From positions 106,813-170,812 of the forward strand of contig DDTK01000013.1 of NCBI GenBank assembly GCA_002344065.1: a stretch of DNA of 64,000 nt, written 5' to 3'. The stretch's first letter is position 1. Each line of letters starts with the position of its first letter. Position numbers and translations under genes: made by a program. Origin of the DNA: Flammeovirgaceae bacterium UBA2366. GTDB taxonomy: Bacteria; Bacteroidota; Bacteroidia; Cytophagales; Cyclobacteriaceae. Below, one piece after another: positions 45,536 to 53,821 of this stretch. The notes under the pieces are model-generated. The model saw nothing but the letters and a program-made list of their open reading frames with translations. It made no database searches and was not told the DNA's origin.

Positions 45536-46238
45536 AGGCAACCTGTACCTCATTCCGAATGTCATCGCTGAGCACACAGCCGATCGGGTTATTCATCCCT
45601 TTGTAAAGGAACAACTAAATACAATTCAGCATTTTTTGGCTGAAGATATCCGCACCGCACGGAGATTTTTAAGTAGTCTTAAAATTTATACTTCAATTGA
45701 ATCGCTGAATTTTTCTGTATTGAACAAGGATACCTCTGCCAGGGAACTTGATCAGTTGATGAAGCCACTGTCTTCAGGCAGCAACATGGGTGTTATCTCC
45801 GAGTCAGGATGCCCGGGTGTCGCTGATCCAGGTGCAATGGCTGTGGCCTATGCTCATGAATTGGATATTCGTGTTATACCCTTGGTTGGCCCGTCTTCAA
45901 TTTTGCTGGCACTTATGGCTTCTGGGTTGAATGGTCAGCATTTTGCTTTCCATGGCTATTTACCGGTTGATGGTCATGAATTAAGCAAAGCCATAAGGAC
46001 TTTTGAGCGCGAATCGAAGACAAAAAATCAAACACAGATTTTTATTGAGACACCCTATAGAAACAACCATGTTTTTTCTAGCCTGATAAAAACACTGGAT
46101 TTAAGTACCCGGCTGTGTGTTGCTGTAGATATTACCGGCACCAATGAACGAATTCAAACCAAACCAGTTTCAGACTGGAAAGGATTATCAATTGAATGGC
46201 CCAAACTACCTGCTGTTTTTCTTTTTTTGGCGCACTAA
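45525..46238 (+). CDS. SAM-dependent methyltransferase, tetrapyrrole-methylase (RsmI-like) family
   Basis: 237 residues. N-terminal LYLIPNVIAEH, then SESGCPGVADPG (RsmI-type glycine-rich motif), PLVGPSSILLALMASGLNGQHFAFHGYLP and IFIETPYRNN. RsmI methylates the ribose of 16S rRNA C1402; this shorter member may have the same or another target, which is unknown. The sequence ends before the RsmI C-terminal extension. Confidence 0.85.
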   Translation: MKNKGNLYLIPNVIAEHTADRVIHPFVKEQLNTIQHFLAEDIRTARRFLSSLKIYTSIESLNFSVLNKDTSARELDQLMKPLSSGSNMGVISESGCPGVADPGAMAVAYAHELDIRVIPLVGPSSILLALMASGLNGQHFAFHGYLPVDGHELSKAIRTFERESKTKNQTQIFIETPYRNNHVFSSLIKTLDLSTRLCVAVDITGTNERIQTKPVSDWKGLSIEWPKLPAVFLFLAH

Positions 46239-46248
46239 ATATCTGTTT

Positions 46249-46276
46249 TTGTTTTACCTGCATTCCTCTAAATTTG
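46249..46276 (+). promoter_or_regulatory. Promoter for metK
   Basis: TTG (46249-46251), a 17-base spacer and TAAATTTG (46269-46276), about 40 bases before the metK ATG. The leader is too short for a SAM riboswitch. Confidence 0.6.
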
Positions 46277-46316
46277 CCGACTTAATAAAGAACTTAATCC
46301 TTAATTCGTAAATACT

Positions 46317-47573
46317 ATGCCCTATTTGTTCACCTCTGAGTCTGTATCTGAAGGTCATCCTGATAAAGTATCCGATCAGATTTCAGATGCCCTTATTGAC
46401 TATTTCTTAGCCTATGATCCCAATTCAAAGGTTGCCTGCGAAACACTGGTAACCACAGGGCAGGTTGTGCTGGCAGGCGAGGTGAAATCGGAAGCTTACC
46501 TGGATGTTCAGGACATAGCCCGAGAGGTGATACGTAAAATTGGATATACCAAGAGCGAGTATATGTTTGAGGCCAACTCATGTGGTATCCTTTCAGCTAT
46601 TCACGAGCAATCTCCTGATATTAATCAGGGTGTTGAACGCAAGAAAAAAGAAGAGCAAGGTGCGGGCGATCAAGGGATGATGTTTGGCTATGCGACCAAC
46701 GAGACAGATAATTACATGCCACTTCCGTTGGAGATAGCACATTTGCTGTTGCGCGAGCTTGCAGCTATCCGCAGAGAAGGAAAGCAAATGACGTATTTAC
46801 GTCCGGATTCTAAATCACAGGTAACGATTGAATACGATGATAACAATCAACCGATACGAATTGATGCAATTGTGGTTTCAACGCAGCATGATGATTTTGA
46901 TAAAGATGTACCCATGCTGAAAAAGATCAAGGATGATGTGATCAATATTCTGGTGCCGCGTGTAATGAAGAGATTACCCAAGCGTGTGCATAAACTCTTT
47001 AGCAGTGACATTAAATACTTCATTAACCCAACAGGTAAATTTGTTATTGGTGGTCCCCACGGTGATACCGGCCTTACCGGAAGAAAGATTATTGTAGATA
47101 CTTATGGGGGAAAAGGTGCGCACGGTGGTGGTGCATTTTCAGGAAAGGATCCTTCTAAAGTGGATCGTTCAGCAGCTTACGCAACCCGTCACATTGCAAA
47201 GAATCTGGTAGCAGCCGGTGTGTGTGATGAGGTTTTGGTTCAGGTTGCATACGCCATAGGTGTGGCAAAACCGGTTGGTTTGTATGTAAATACGTACGGT
47301 ACCAGCAAGGTCAATGTAAGTGATGGAGAAATTGCCAAGCGCGTAGAAAAGATTTTTGATATGCGTCCGTATTTTATTGAGCAACGCTTTAAACTCCGTT
47401 CACCTATCTATTCCGAAACAGCAGCCTATGGCCACATGGGGCGTGAAACAAAAGTTGTTGAAAAGGTTTTCAATAAAGGAAAGAAAAACGAGAAGCGTGT
47501 GAAGGTTGAATTATTCCCCTGGGAAAAACTGGATTATGTTGAGCAGGTGCAGAAAGCTTTTAAGTTGAAATAA
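46317..47573 (+). CDS. metK: S-adenosylmethionine synthase
   Basis: 418 residues. It makes SAM from methionine and ATP. Motifs: SEGHPDKVSDQISDA, GAGDQGMMFGYA, GPHGDTGLTGRKIIVDTYGG, GGGAFSGKDPSKVDRSAAY. It has its own promoter and ends in a GAAA-tetraloop terminator. Confidence 0.97.
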   Translation: MPYLFTSESVSEGHPDKVSDQISDALIDYFLAYDPNSKVACETLVTTGQVVLAGEVKSEAYLDVQDIAREVIRKIGYTKSEYMFEANSCGILSAIHEQSPDINQGVERKKKEEQGAGDQGMMFGYATNETDNYMPLPLEIAHLLLRELAAIRREGKQMTYLRPDSKSQVTIEYDDNNQPIRIDAIVVSTQHDDFDKDVPMLKKIKDDVINILVPRVMKRLPKRVHKLFSSDIKYFINPTGKFVIGGPHGDTGLTGRKIIVDTYGGKGAHGGGAFSGKDPSKVDRSAAYATRHIAKNLVAAGVCDEVLVQVAYAIGVAKPVGLYVNTYGTSKVNVSDGEIAKRVEKIFDMRPYFIEQRFKLRSPIYSETAAYGHMGRETKVVEKVFNKGKKNEKRVKVELFPWEKLDYVEQVQKAFKLK

Positions 47574-47577
47574 AAAT

Positions 47578-47606
47578 GAAAGGGGCCGAAAGGCCCCTTA
47601 TTTTTG
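47578..47606. terminator. Bidirectional terminator between metK and hpf
   Basis: AGGGGCC-GAAA-GGCCCCT (47581-47598), a 7-bp stem with a GAAA tetraloop, followed by TTATTTTTG and preceded by an A-rich stretch; convergent genes on both sides. Confidence 0.88.
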
Positions 47607-47613
47607 TGAGCAT

Positions 47614-47916
47614 TTACGCTCGTCCATCATTGATTTTCGTCTTGAATTTTTTTAACTGATTTTTCAGTGCCTCTGTTGCCTGGTCGGCAGCCGCTTCAAA
47701 TGAGCGGGCTTTTTCCGTAGCAAAAAGCTGGTTGCCTGGCAGGTTAAGTTTAATCTCAACCGTTTTATTTTCTACACCTTCATTGTTTAACCGAAGAAAA
47801 ACTTCACCATCCACCATACGGTCAAAATAAGTCTCGAGTTTGTCAACTTTCTTTTGAATAAAGTCAACAAGCTTTCTGTCGGCATCAAAGTGAATGGATT
47901 GAACTTTCAGTTTCAT
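47614..47916 (-). CDS. hpf: Ribosome hibernation-promoting factor, short HPF/RaiA
   Basis: 100 residues. S30AE domain: MKLKVQSIHFDADRKLVDFIQKKVDKLETYFDRM, VEIKLNLPGNQLFA and KSFE-AAADQATEALKNQLKK. It binds idle ribosomes in stationary phase. It is read on from xerC with an 80-base gap. Confidence 0.9.
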   Translation of the reverse strand: MKLKVQSIHFDADRKLVDFIQKKVDKLETYFDRMVDGEVFLRLNNEGVENKTVEIKLNLPGNQLFATEKARSFEAAADQATEALKNQLKKFKTKINDGRA

Positions 47917-47996
47917 AACTACAAAATTTAACGTTTAACATAAAAAACCAATCTGGCGAACCAGCAACAAGTAATCATATTTTCATAGGCGGTGCA

Positions 47997-48878
47997 TTAT
48001 GCTTTGGGATGGGCTTGATCATAAGCCTTTTTAATTTTTTCCATGGAATTGTGTGTGTACACCTGTGTGGCGGCTAAGCTGCTGTGTCCCAATAAATCTT
48101 TTACGGCATTAATCTCGGCACCTTTGTTCAATAAATGTGTTGCATAGGTGTGGCGCAGAACGTGCGGGCTCCTTTTTTCACTGGTGGTGTTGTCGTTGAG
48201 GTATTTTTTTACAATTCGGTAAACCATCATGGGGTAACACGGATCACCATTATCTGTAACAAAAACAAACCCGTGCTTCTTCATGTCAACTTCCTTGTTT
48301 CTGATTTGTTGATACTCCTTAAGTATTGGAACGATGCTTTTGTGAAAAGGGATTACCCTTTCTTTATTTCTTTTTCCTAATACCTTAATGGTATGAGAGC
48401 GAATATCAAGCTGCGATTCTTGTAACGTAATGAGTTCAGAAAGGCGTATGCCGGTGGCATAGAACAATTCCAAAATCAGTTTGTCACGCCATCCTTCAAG
48501 TGTATCGTCAAATACAACATGATCAAGCAGGTTTATCATGTCAGCTTCTTTTACAAAGGAGGGCAATCGCTTCTGTGTTTTTAAGACGCGAATTTTGGTC
48601 ATGGGATTTTTCTTAATAACCTCTTGTCGCATTAAAAACTTATAAAAGGTTTTCAGGCTTGCAATCTTCCGGTTAACCGAAGTGGGTTTTATGCCGGAAT
48701 CCACAAGTTGAATAATCCATGAGCGTATTATTCCGTAATCGGATGTTTCCGGCAAATGATCGGGAAAGACTTCCTTTAAAAAAGTAAGGAACTGATCCAG
48801 ATCGTTTTGGTAAGCCGTAAGCGTATGCTGGCTAACACGCTTTTCGTATTGAAGATATTTCAGAAAGGATTCTACCAT
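47997..48878 (-). CDS. xerC: Tyrosine recombinase XerC-like
   Basis: 293 residues. N-terminal SAM-like core-binding domain (FLKYLQYEKRVSQHTLTAYQNDL), then the catalytic domain: Arg in ATGIRLSEL, HVLRHTYATHLL (HxxR), LGHSSLAATQVYTH (tyrosine). Xer enzymes resolve chromosome dimers. Its position beside hpf and rpsU is the usual chromosomal one in Bacteroidota, so it is not a mobile integrase. ATG at 48878 chosen over 48887 (MYSMVESF). Confidence 0.9.
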   Translation of the reverse strand: MVESFLKYLQYEKRVSQHTLTAYQNDLDQFLTFLKEVFPDHLPETSDYGIIRSWIIQLVDSGIKPTSVNRKIASLKTFYKFLMRQEVIKKNPMTKIRVLKTQKRLPSFVKEADMINLLDHVVFDDTLEGWRDKLILELFYATGIRLSELITLQESQLDIRSHTIKVLGKRNKERVIPFHKSIVPILKEYQQIRNKEVDMKKHGFVFVTDNGDPCYPMMVYRIVKKYLNDNTTSEKRSPHVLRHTYATHLLNKGAEINAVKDLLGHSSLAATQVYTHNSMEKIKKAYDQAHPKA

Positions 48879-48921
48879 GCTGTACACACCATTCCCACCG
48901 GTAGTACCAATGTAAAAAAAT

Positions 48922-48952
48922 AATCCCCAAGGATGAAGTTCCCTTGGGGATT
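48922..48952 (-). terminator. Terminator of rpsU
   Basis: An 11-bp stem (AATCCCCAAGG 48922-48932 with CCTTGGGGATT 48942-48952), 9-base loop. Read on the minus strand a T-run (ATTTTTTTTAC) follows, so it ends the rpsU transcript before xerC. Confidence 0.85.
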
Positions 48953-49001
48953 AATGTATAAGTGACGGATGAATCGGGGATACCCCCTGTATTCTTAAAT
49001 A

Positions 49002-49196
49002 TTAAGCGTTTTCTAAACCTTTCATGCGCTCTCTGTAAGCAGCACGAATAATTTCACTTCTGCGTGTTACAGAAGGCTTTTCAAACGCAGTGCGTGAGCG
49101 TAATTCCCTCAAAACACCGGTTTTTTCAAACTTCTTCTTAAAACGCTTCAGCGCCTTGTCAATAGATTCGTTTTCCTTAATGTTGATTACAATCAT
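49002..49196 (-). CDS. rpsU: 30S ribosomal protein S21
   Basis: 64 residues, highly basic. S21 motifs: IVINIKENESIDKALKRFKKKFEKTGVLRELR and SEIIRAAYRERMKG. Strong promoter at 49216-49249 and terminator after it, so a single-gene unit. Confidence 0.95.
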   Translation of the reverse strand: MIVINIKENESIDKALKRFKKKFEKTGVLRELRSRTAFEKPSVTRRSEIIRAAYRERMKGLENA

Positions 49197-49215
49197 TTTT
49201 TTCCTATTTGGGCTG

Positions 49216-49249
49216 CAAATATAACGAAATCGAAGTCATTTTTGCAAAA
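49216..49249 (-). promoter_or_regulatory. Promoter for rpsU
   Basis: Minus-strand TTTTG (49249-49245), a 21-base spacer and TATATTTG (49223-49216), about 20 bases before the ATG. Confidence 0.65.
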
Positions 49250-49250
49250 C

Positions 49251-50420
49251 TCACTTTAAAACCGCCCGCGAAATAACCAGTTTTTGAATTTCTGAGGTAC
49301 CCTCCCCTATGGTGCACAGTTTGGCATCCCTGTAGTACTTTTCTGCAGGAAAATCCTTTGTGTAGCCATATCCTCCAAAAATCTGTACCCCTTCGTTCGC
49401 TATCTCCACGGCTATTTCAGAGGCGTAGAGCTTTGCCATGGCAGATTCCTTATTCACATTTATGCCTTTGTTTTTTAGATCAGCCGCGCGATACGTCAAC
49501 AATTTGGCTGCCTCTATCTTGGTGGCCATATCGGCCAACTTGAACGCAATACCCTGAAATGTTGATATTGGTTTATTGAATTGATGCCTTTCCTTGGAGT
49601 ATTGTAAAGCAGCCTCAAAAGCTCCTTGTGCTATGCCCAGACTAAGTGCTGCAATGGAGATTCTTCCCCCGTCAAGTACCTTCATGGCCTGGATAAAACC
49701 TTCGCCAACTTTTCCCAGCATTTGCGATTTGTGAATACGACAATCGGAAAAAATAAGCTCAGCGGTTTCAGATGCCCGCATACCTAATTTATTTTCTTTT
49801 TTTCCAGAGGTAAACCCTGGTGTTCCCTTTTCGATAACAAAAGCTGTCATACCATGCGAATCACCAACCTCACCCGTACGCACAATAACCACAGAAACAT
49901 CTCCCGATTTGCCATGGGTAATGAAATTTTTTGCCCCGTTAATCACATAATAATCACCGTCTTTAATGGCAACCGTGCGCATATTTCCGGCATCCGAACC
50001 TGTGTTCGGCTCGGTAAGCCCCCACGCACCAATCCATTCGGCCGTGGCTAATCGTGGAAGATATTTTTGTTTCTGTTCTTCATTTCCAAACTGAAGAATA
50101 TGATTGGTGCACAACGAATTGTGCGCGGCCATGGACAACCCTATTGATCCATCAATTTTAGCCAGTTCGGCAATGGCTGTAACGTATTCCAGGTATCCGA
50201 ATCCTGCTCCACCATACTGTTCAGGAACCAGTACACCCATTAATCCAAGTTTTCCCATTTTCTTAAACATCTGCACAGGAAACTCTTGCGATTCATCCCA
50301 CTCCATCATAAATGGTCTTATTTCACGGGCGCCAAAATCGCGTACCATTTGAGCAATCATTTGCTGGTTCTCACTCTCCTCAAAGGTGATATTGGTTGGG
50401 CTATCACTTAATACATTCAT
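49251..50420 (-). CDS. Acyl-CoA dehydrogenase
   Basis: 389 residues. FAD enzyme oxidising acyl-CoA to enoyl-CoA in fatty-acid or amino-acid catabolism. LTEPNTGSDAGNM (FAD binding), AMKVLDGGRISIAALSLGIAQGA, and the carboxy-terminal YRDAKLCTIGEGTSEIQKLVISR with the catalytic-region Glu. The substrate chain length is not determined. A near-consensus promoter (TTTG, 19-base spacer, TACCTTCG) lies at 50445-50475. Confidence 0.93.
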   Translation of the reverse strand: MNVLSDSPTNITFEESENQQMIAQMVRDFGAREIRPFMMEWDESQEFPVQMFKKMGKLGLMGVLVPEQYGGAGFGYLEYVTAIAELAKIDGSIGLSMAAHNSLCTNHILQFGNEEQKQKYLPRLATAEWIGAWGLTEPNTGSDAGNMRTVAIKDGDYYVINGAKNFITHGKSGDVSVVIVRTGEVGDSHGMTAFVIEKGTPGFTSGKKENKLGMRASETAELIFSDCRIHKSQMLGKVGEGFIQAMKVLDGGRISIAALSLGIAQGAFEAALQYSKERHQFNKPISTFQGIAFKLADMATKIEAAKLLTYRAADLKNKGINVNKESAMAKLYASEIAVEIANEGVQIFGGYGYTKDFPAEKYYRDAKLCTIGEGTSEIQKLVISRAVLK

Positions 50421-50444
50421 GGTTCGTTTTTTATTTCAGGGCTA

Positions 50445-50475
50445 CGAAGGTAGGGCATTTAGCGCAATACCCAAA
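50445..50475 (-). promoter_or_regulatory. Near-consensus promoter for acyl-CoA dehydrogenase
   Basis: Minus-strand TTTG (50475-50472), a 19-base spacer and TACCTTCG (50452-50445), one mismatch to TAnnTTTG. Confidence 0.4.
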
Positions 50476-50535
50476 CGAATGTTAGTTTGTTTAGGTTAAA
50501 TCTATGTTACTGCCTGTTTTAGAAGGGAAAACAAT

Positions 50536-50543
50536 TATTTTTG
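50536..50543 (+). promoter_or_regulatory. -7 promoter box for ugd
   Basis: TATTTTTG, immediately followed by a palindrome (50545-50561). No TTTG at the -33 position. Confidence 0.5.
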
Positions 50544-50544
50544 G

Positions 50545-50561
50545 GACCTTTTTAAAAGGTC
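50545..50561 (+). promoter_or_regulatory. Palindrome between the ugd promoter box and start codon
   Basis: GACCTTT-TTA-AAAGGTC, a perfect 7-bp inverted repeat with a 3-base centre, covering the probable transcription start and 4 bases before the ATG at 50566. Could be an operator or an mRNA hairpin. Confidence 0.45.
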
Positions 50562-50565
50562 TTAT

Positions 50566-51879
50566 ATGAAAATTACAGTAGTTGGAACAGGTTATGTTGG
50601 CTTGGTTAGTGGAACCTGCTTTGCCGAAACAGGCAATACAGTAACCTGTGTAGATATTGATATTGAAAAAGTTAACAAGCTTAGAGGAGGCAAACTGACC
50701 ATTTTTGAACCTGGGCTTGAATCCATTTTTGAACGAAATGTTAAAGAGGGCAGATTATTTTTTACTACAGATCTGCGCGAAGGAATCCAGGATGCTCAGG
50801 TAATAATGCTGGCCTTACCCACCCCTCCCGGGGCAGATGGTGCTGCTGATTTACAGTATGTACTTAGGGTGGCAGGACAACTCGGTCCTATGCTTGAAAA
50901 ATATACGGTGATCGTAAACAAAAGTACAGTACCAGTAGGGACCGCACAGAAAGTGCACGCAAAGGTTTCGGAAGGCGCAAAAGTTGAGTTTGATGTAGTA
51001 TCTAATCCGGAATTTTTGCGGGAAGGTTTAGCGGTTGAAGATTTTATGAAACCCGAACGTGTCGTTATTGGAACAAGGTCTCCTCGCGCACAAAAAATAA
51101 TGGAGACTCTCTATGCACCATTTGTCATGCAGGGTAATCCGGTAATCGTTATGGATGAACCTTCCGCTGAGTTAACAAAGTATGCGGCTAATGCTTTTCT
51201 TGCAACCAAGATTACTTTCATGAATGAGATTGCGAACATGTGCGAATTACTAGGCGCAGATGTTGATTTGGTTCGTAAGGGAATGGGAACAGATAGCCGT
51301 ATCGGTAAACGATTTTTATTTGCGGGTATTGGTTACGGAGGCAGTTGCTTTCCAAAAGATGTTCAGGCACTTTCTCAATCGGCACAACAGGTGAAGTACG
51401 ACTTCAAAATTCTTGATGCAGTCATGACTGTAAACGAGCATCAAAAAACAAAGATGATTGAGCGGATGAAGGAGCATTTCAAAGAAGGGCTGAAGGGGAA
51501 AAAAATTGCCGTGTGGGGATTATCTTTTAAACCTCAGACCGATGACATTCGTGAAGCACCATCGTTACTAAACATTCAGGAGTTATTGACCCTTGGTGCT
51601 TCCGTTCATGTGCATGATCCGGAAGCATTAGAAAATGTTCGCAAACAAATGGGTGATAAAATCAACTACCACTCAAATTCTTATGAAGCCCTAAAGGATG
51701 CGGATGCGTTATTGATTGCAACCGAGTGGCCTGAATACCGCACGCCTGATTATGAAAAGATGGCGCAGCTCATGAAAACGAAAGCCATTTTTGATGGCAG
51801 AAACATTTATGACCTCTCAAATATTCGTGAACTTGGGTTCATTTATTACAGTATCGGTCGTGAAACCATAAAAAACTAA
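50566..51879 (+). CDS. ugd: UDP-glucose 6-dehydrogenase
   Basis: 437 residues. It oxidises UDP-glucose to UDP-glucuronate for surface polysaccharide. NAD motif GTGYVGLVSG, PTPPGADGAADL, NKSTVPVGTA, the catalytic Cys in GIGYGGSCFPKD (about residue 263), and the C-terminal GLSFKPQTDDIREAPS. First of three nucleotide-sugar genes, with rfbB 4 bases later. Confidence 0.95.
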   Translation: MKITVVGTGYVGLVSGTCFAETGNTVTCVDIDIEKVNKLRGGKLTIFEPGLESIFERNVKEGRLFFTTDLREGIQDAQVIMLALPTPPGADGAADLQYVLRVAGQLGPMLEKYTVIVNKSTVPVGTAQKVHAKVSEGAKVEFDVVSNPEFLREGLAVEDFMKPERVVIGTRSPRAQKIMETLYAPFVMQGNPVIVMDEPSAELTKYAANAFLATKITFMNEIANMCELLGADVDLVRKGMGTDSRIGKRFLFAGIGYGGSCFPKDVQALSQSAQQVKYDFKILDAVMTVNEHQKTKMIERMKEHFKEGLKGKKIAVWGLSFKPQTDDIREAPSLLNIQELLTLGASVHVHDPEALENVRKQMGDKINYHSNSYEALKDADALLIATEWPEYRTPDYEKMAQLMKTKAIFDGRNIYDLSNIRELGFIYYSIGRETIKN

Positions 51880-51883
51880 AACA

Positions 51884-52942
51884 TTGGCGGACAAGAAAAA
51901 TATTCTGATCACCGGTGGAGCCGGCTTTATCGGATCGCATGTTGTAAGGCTTTTTGTCAGAAAATACCCTCAGTATCGCGTACTTAATCTGGACAGCCTG
52001 ACCTATGCCGGAAACCTCGAGAATCTACACGATGTGGAGCATGAGCCGAACTACAAATTCATTAAAGGTAATATTCTCGATCTTGAACTGCTGAACTCAA
52101 TTTTTTCAGAGTATCCCGTGCAGGGCGTTATTCACCTCGCGGCTGAATCGCATGTTGATCGATCCATTCATAATCCGGATGAGTTTGCGATGACTAATAT
52201 CATTGGAACCATTCGGTTGTTGAAAGCTGCCCACTCGGCATGGCATGGAAAGATGAATGGAAAAATGTTCTACCATATTTCTACGGATGAGGTGTATGGA
52301 TCTATTAACGATGGGTACTTCACAGAAGAAACCCCCATTGATCCACGCTCTCCTTATTCAGCATCAAAAGCAAGCAGCGATCATTTTGTTCAGGCCTTTG
52401 GCAACAGCTATGGTTTACCAACCCTTATTAGTCGTTGTTCAAATAACTATGGTCCATATCAGTTTCCGGAAAAGTTAATTCCGCTTATGATTAACAATAT
52501 GGTGCACAGCAAGCCACTACCGGTGTATGGAAAAGGAGAGAATGTTCGTGACTGGCTTTTTGTGGAAGATCACGCCAGCGCCATTGATGCTATTTTTCAT
52601 AAAGGAAAGGCGGGTGAAGTTTTTAACATTGGCGGTAACAACGAATGGAAAAATATTGATCTGATAAAACTGCTGTGCACTATTGTGGACCAAAAACTCG
52701 GACGTGAAGAAGGCACTGCGATGAAACTTATTACCTATGTAACCGATCGTCCCGGCCATGACTTGCGTTATGCCATTGACGCATCTAAAGTTATTAGCGA
52801 AACAGGTTGGCGCCCCGAAACGGACTTTGCGCAAGGGCTGGAAAAGACCGTGAGCTGGTACCTGAGTAACCAAGACTGGCTAAGCCATGTAACCTCGGGT
52901 GAATACCTGAAGTATTACGATAAAATGTATGTAAATCGCTGA
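51884..52942 (+). CDS. rfbB: dTDP-glucose 4,6-dehydratase
   Basis: 352 residues from a TTG at 51884. SDR-type enzyme: ITGGAGFIGSHVV, HLAAESHVDRSI, STDEVYG, YSASKASSDHFV (YxxxK), NNYGPYQFPEKLIP. It makes dTDP-4-keto-6-deoxyglucose. Follows ugd by 4 bases. rfbC and rfbD are not in the window. Confidence 0.95.
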   Translation: MADKKNILITGGAGFIGSHVVRLFVRKYPQYRVLNLDSLTYAGNLENLHDVEHEPNYKFIKGNILDLELLNSIFSEYPVQGVIHLAAESHVDRSIHNPDEFAMTNIIGTIRLLKAAHSAWHGKMNGKMFYHISTDEVYGSINDGYFTEETPIDPRSPYSASKASSDHFVQAFGNSYGLPTLISRCSNNYGPYQFPEKLIPLMINNMVHSKPLPVYGKGENVRDWLFVEDHASAIDAIFHKGKAGEVFNIGGNNEWKNIDLIKLLCTIVDQKLGREEGTAMKLITYVTDRPGHDLRYAIDASKVISETGWRPETDFAQGLEKTVSWYLSNQDWLSHVTSGEYLKYYDKMYVNR

Positions 52943-52960
52943 TAATCAAATTCATATAAA

Positions 52961-53818
52961 ATGAAAGGCATCATATTGGCAGGCGGATCGGGCACACGAT
53001 TGCACCCCCTCACCTTAGCGGTAAGCAAGCAGCTAATGCCGTTATATGATAAGCCCATGATATATTATCCGCTATCAGTTTTAATGATGGCCGGCATTCA
53101 GGAAATTCTGATTATCTCCACACCACATGACTTGCCCATGTTTAAAAAACTGTTGGGCGATGGAAAGCAATTAGGATGTTCATTTTCTTATGCCGAGCAA
53201 CCCCGGCCAGAAGGATTGGCCCAAGCCTTTATCATCGGTGAAGAGTTTATTGGAACTGATAGTGTGGCCTTGATTTTGGGTGATAACATTTTTTACGGAA
53301 GCGGTTTCGCCAAGTTAGTGCAGTCGTGTGTTGATCCTGAGGGAGGCATCGTGTTTGCCTACCATGTGAATGATCCGGAGCGTTATGGTGTGGTTGAGTT
53401 TGATGAGCAAATGAATGCCATCTCCATTGAGGAGAAACCTTCAAAGCCAAAATCAAACTATGCAGTGCCGGGTTTATATTTTTACGACAATGAGGTAGTG
53501 AACATTGCTAAAAACATCAAGCCGAGTCCGCGGGGTGAATTGGAGATTACCGATGTAAATAATACGTATCTTAAGCGAGGTAGACTTAAAGTGGCGGTAA
53601 TGAATCGCGGCACGGCATGGCTTGACACCGGTACCTTTGATTCGCTAATGCAGGCGTCAACTTTTGTTCAGGTAATTGAGCAACGCCAGGGATTGAAGGT
53701 AGGCTGTATTGAGGAGATTGCTTACCGCATGAAGTTCATTACTCGTGAGCAACTTCTAGCACTAGCAAAACCCCTGGAGAAAAGTGGCTACGGTGAATAC
53801 CTGAAAAAACTGGTTTGA
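52961..53818 (+). CDS. rfbA: Glucose-1-phosphate thymidylyltransferase
   Basis: 285 residues. Nucleotidyltransferase motif LAGGSGTRLHPLT, KQLMPLYDKPMIYYPLS, LILGDNIFYG and GTAWLDTGTFDSL. It makes dTDP-glucose, the substrate of RfbB. It follows rfbB by 18 bases. The order rfbB-rfbA after ugd is one transcript; the later dTDP-rhamnose genes are missing nearby. Confidence 0.96.
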   Translation: MKGIILAGGSGTRLHPLTLAVSKQLMPLYDKPMIYYPLSVLMMAGIQEILIISTPHDLPMFKKLLGDGKQLGCSFSYAEQPRPEGLAQAFIIGEEFIGTDSVALILGDNIFYGSGFAKLVQSCVDPEGGIVFAYHVNDPERYGVVEFDEQMNAISIEEKPSKPKSNYAVPGLYFYDNEVVNIAKNIKPSPRGELEITDVNNTYLKRGRLKVAVMNRGTAWLDTGTFDSLMQASTFVQVIEQRQGLKVGCIEEIAYRMKFITREQLLALAKPLEKSGYGEYLKKLV

Positions 53819-53821
53819 TTT

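Noticed and set aside
46239..46316. A SAM riboswitch before metK
   Set aside because: The leader after the promoter box is only about 40 bases, too short for a known SAM aptamer, and no conserved core is seen.
47997..48878. A tyrosine recombinase as a sign of a mobile element
   Set aside because: It is the housekeeping XerC type next to hpf and rpsU, with no attachment repeats or cargo genes.
48888..49001. tRNA genes near hpf/xerC/rpsU
   Set aside because: No GTTCRA motif or cloverleaf pairing; the region holds only the rpsU terminator and leader sequence.
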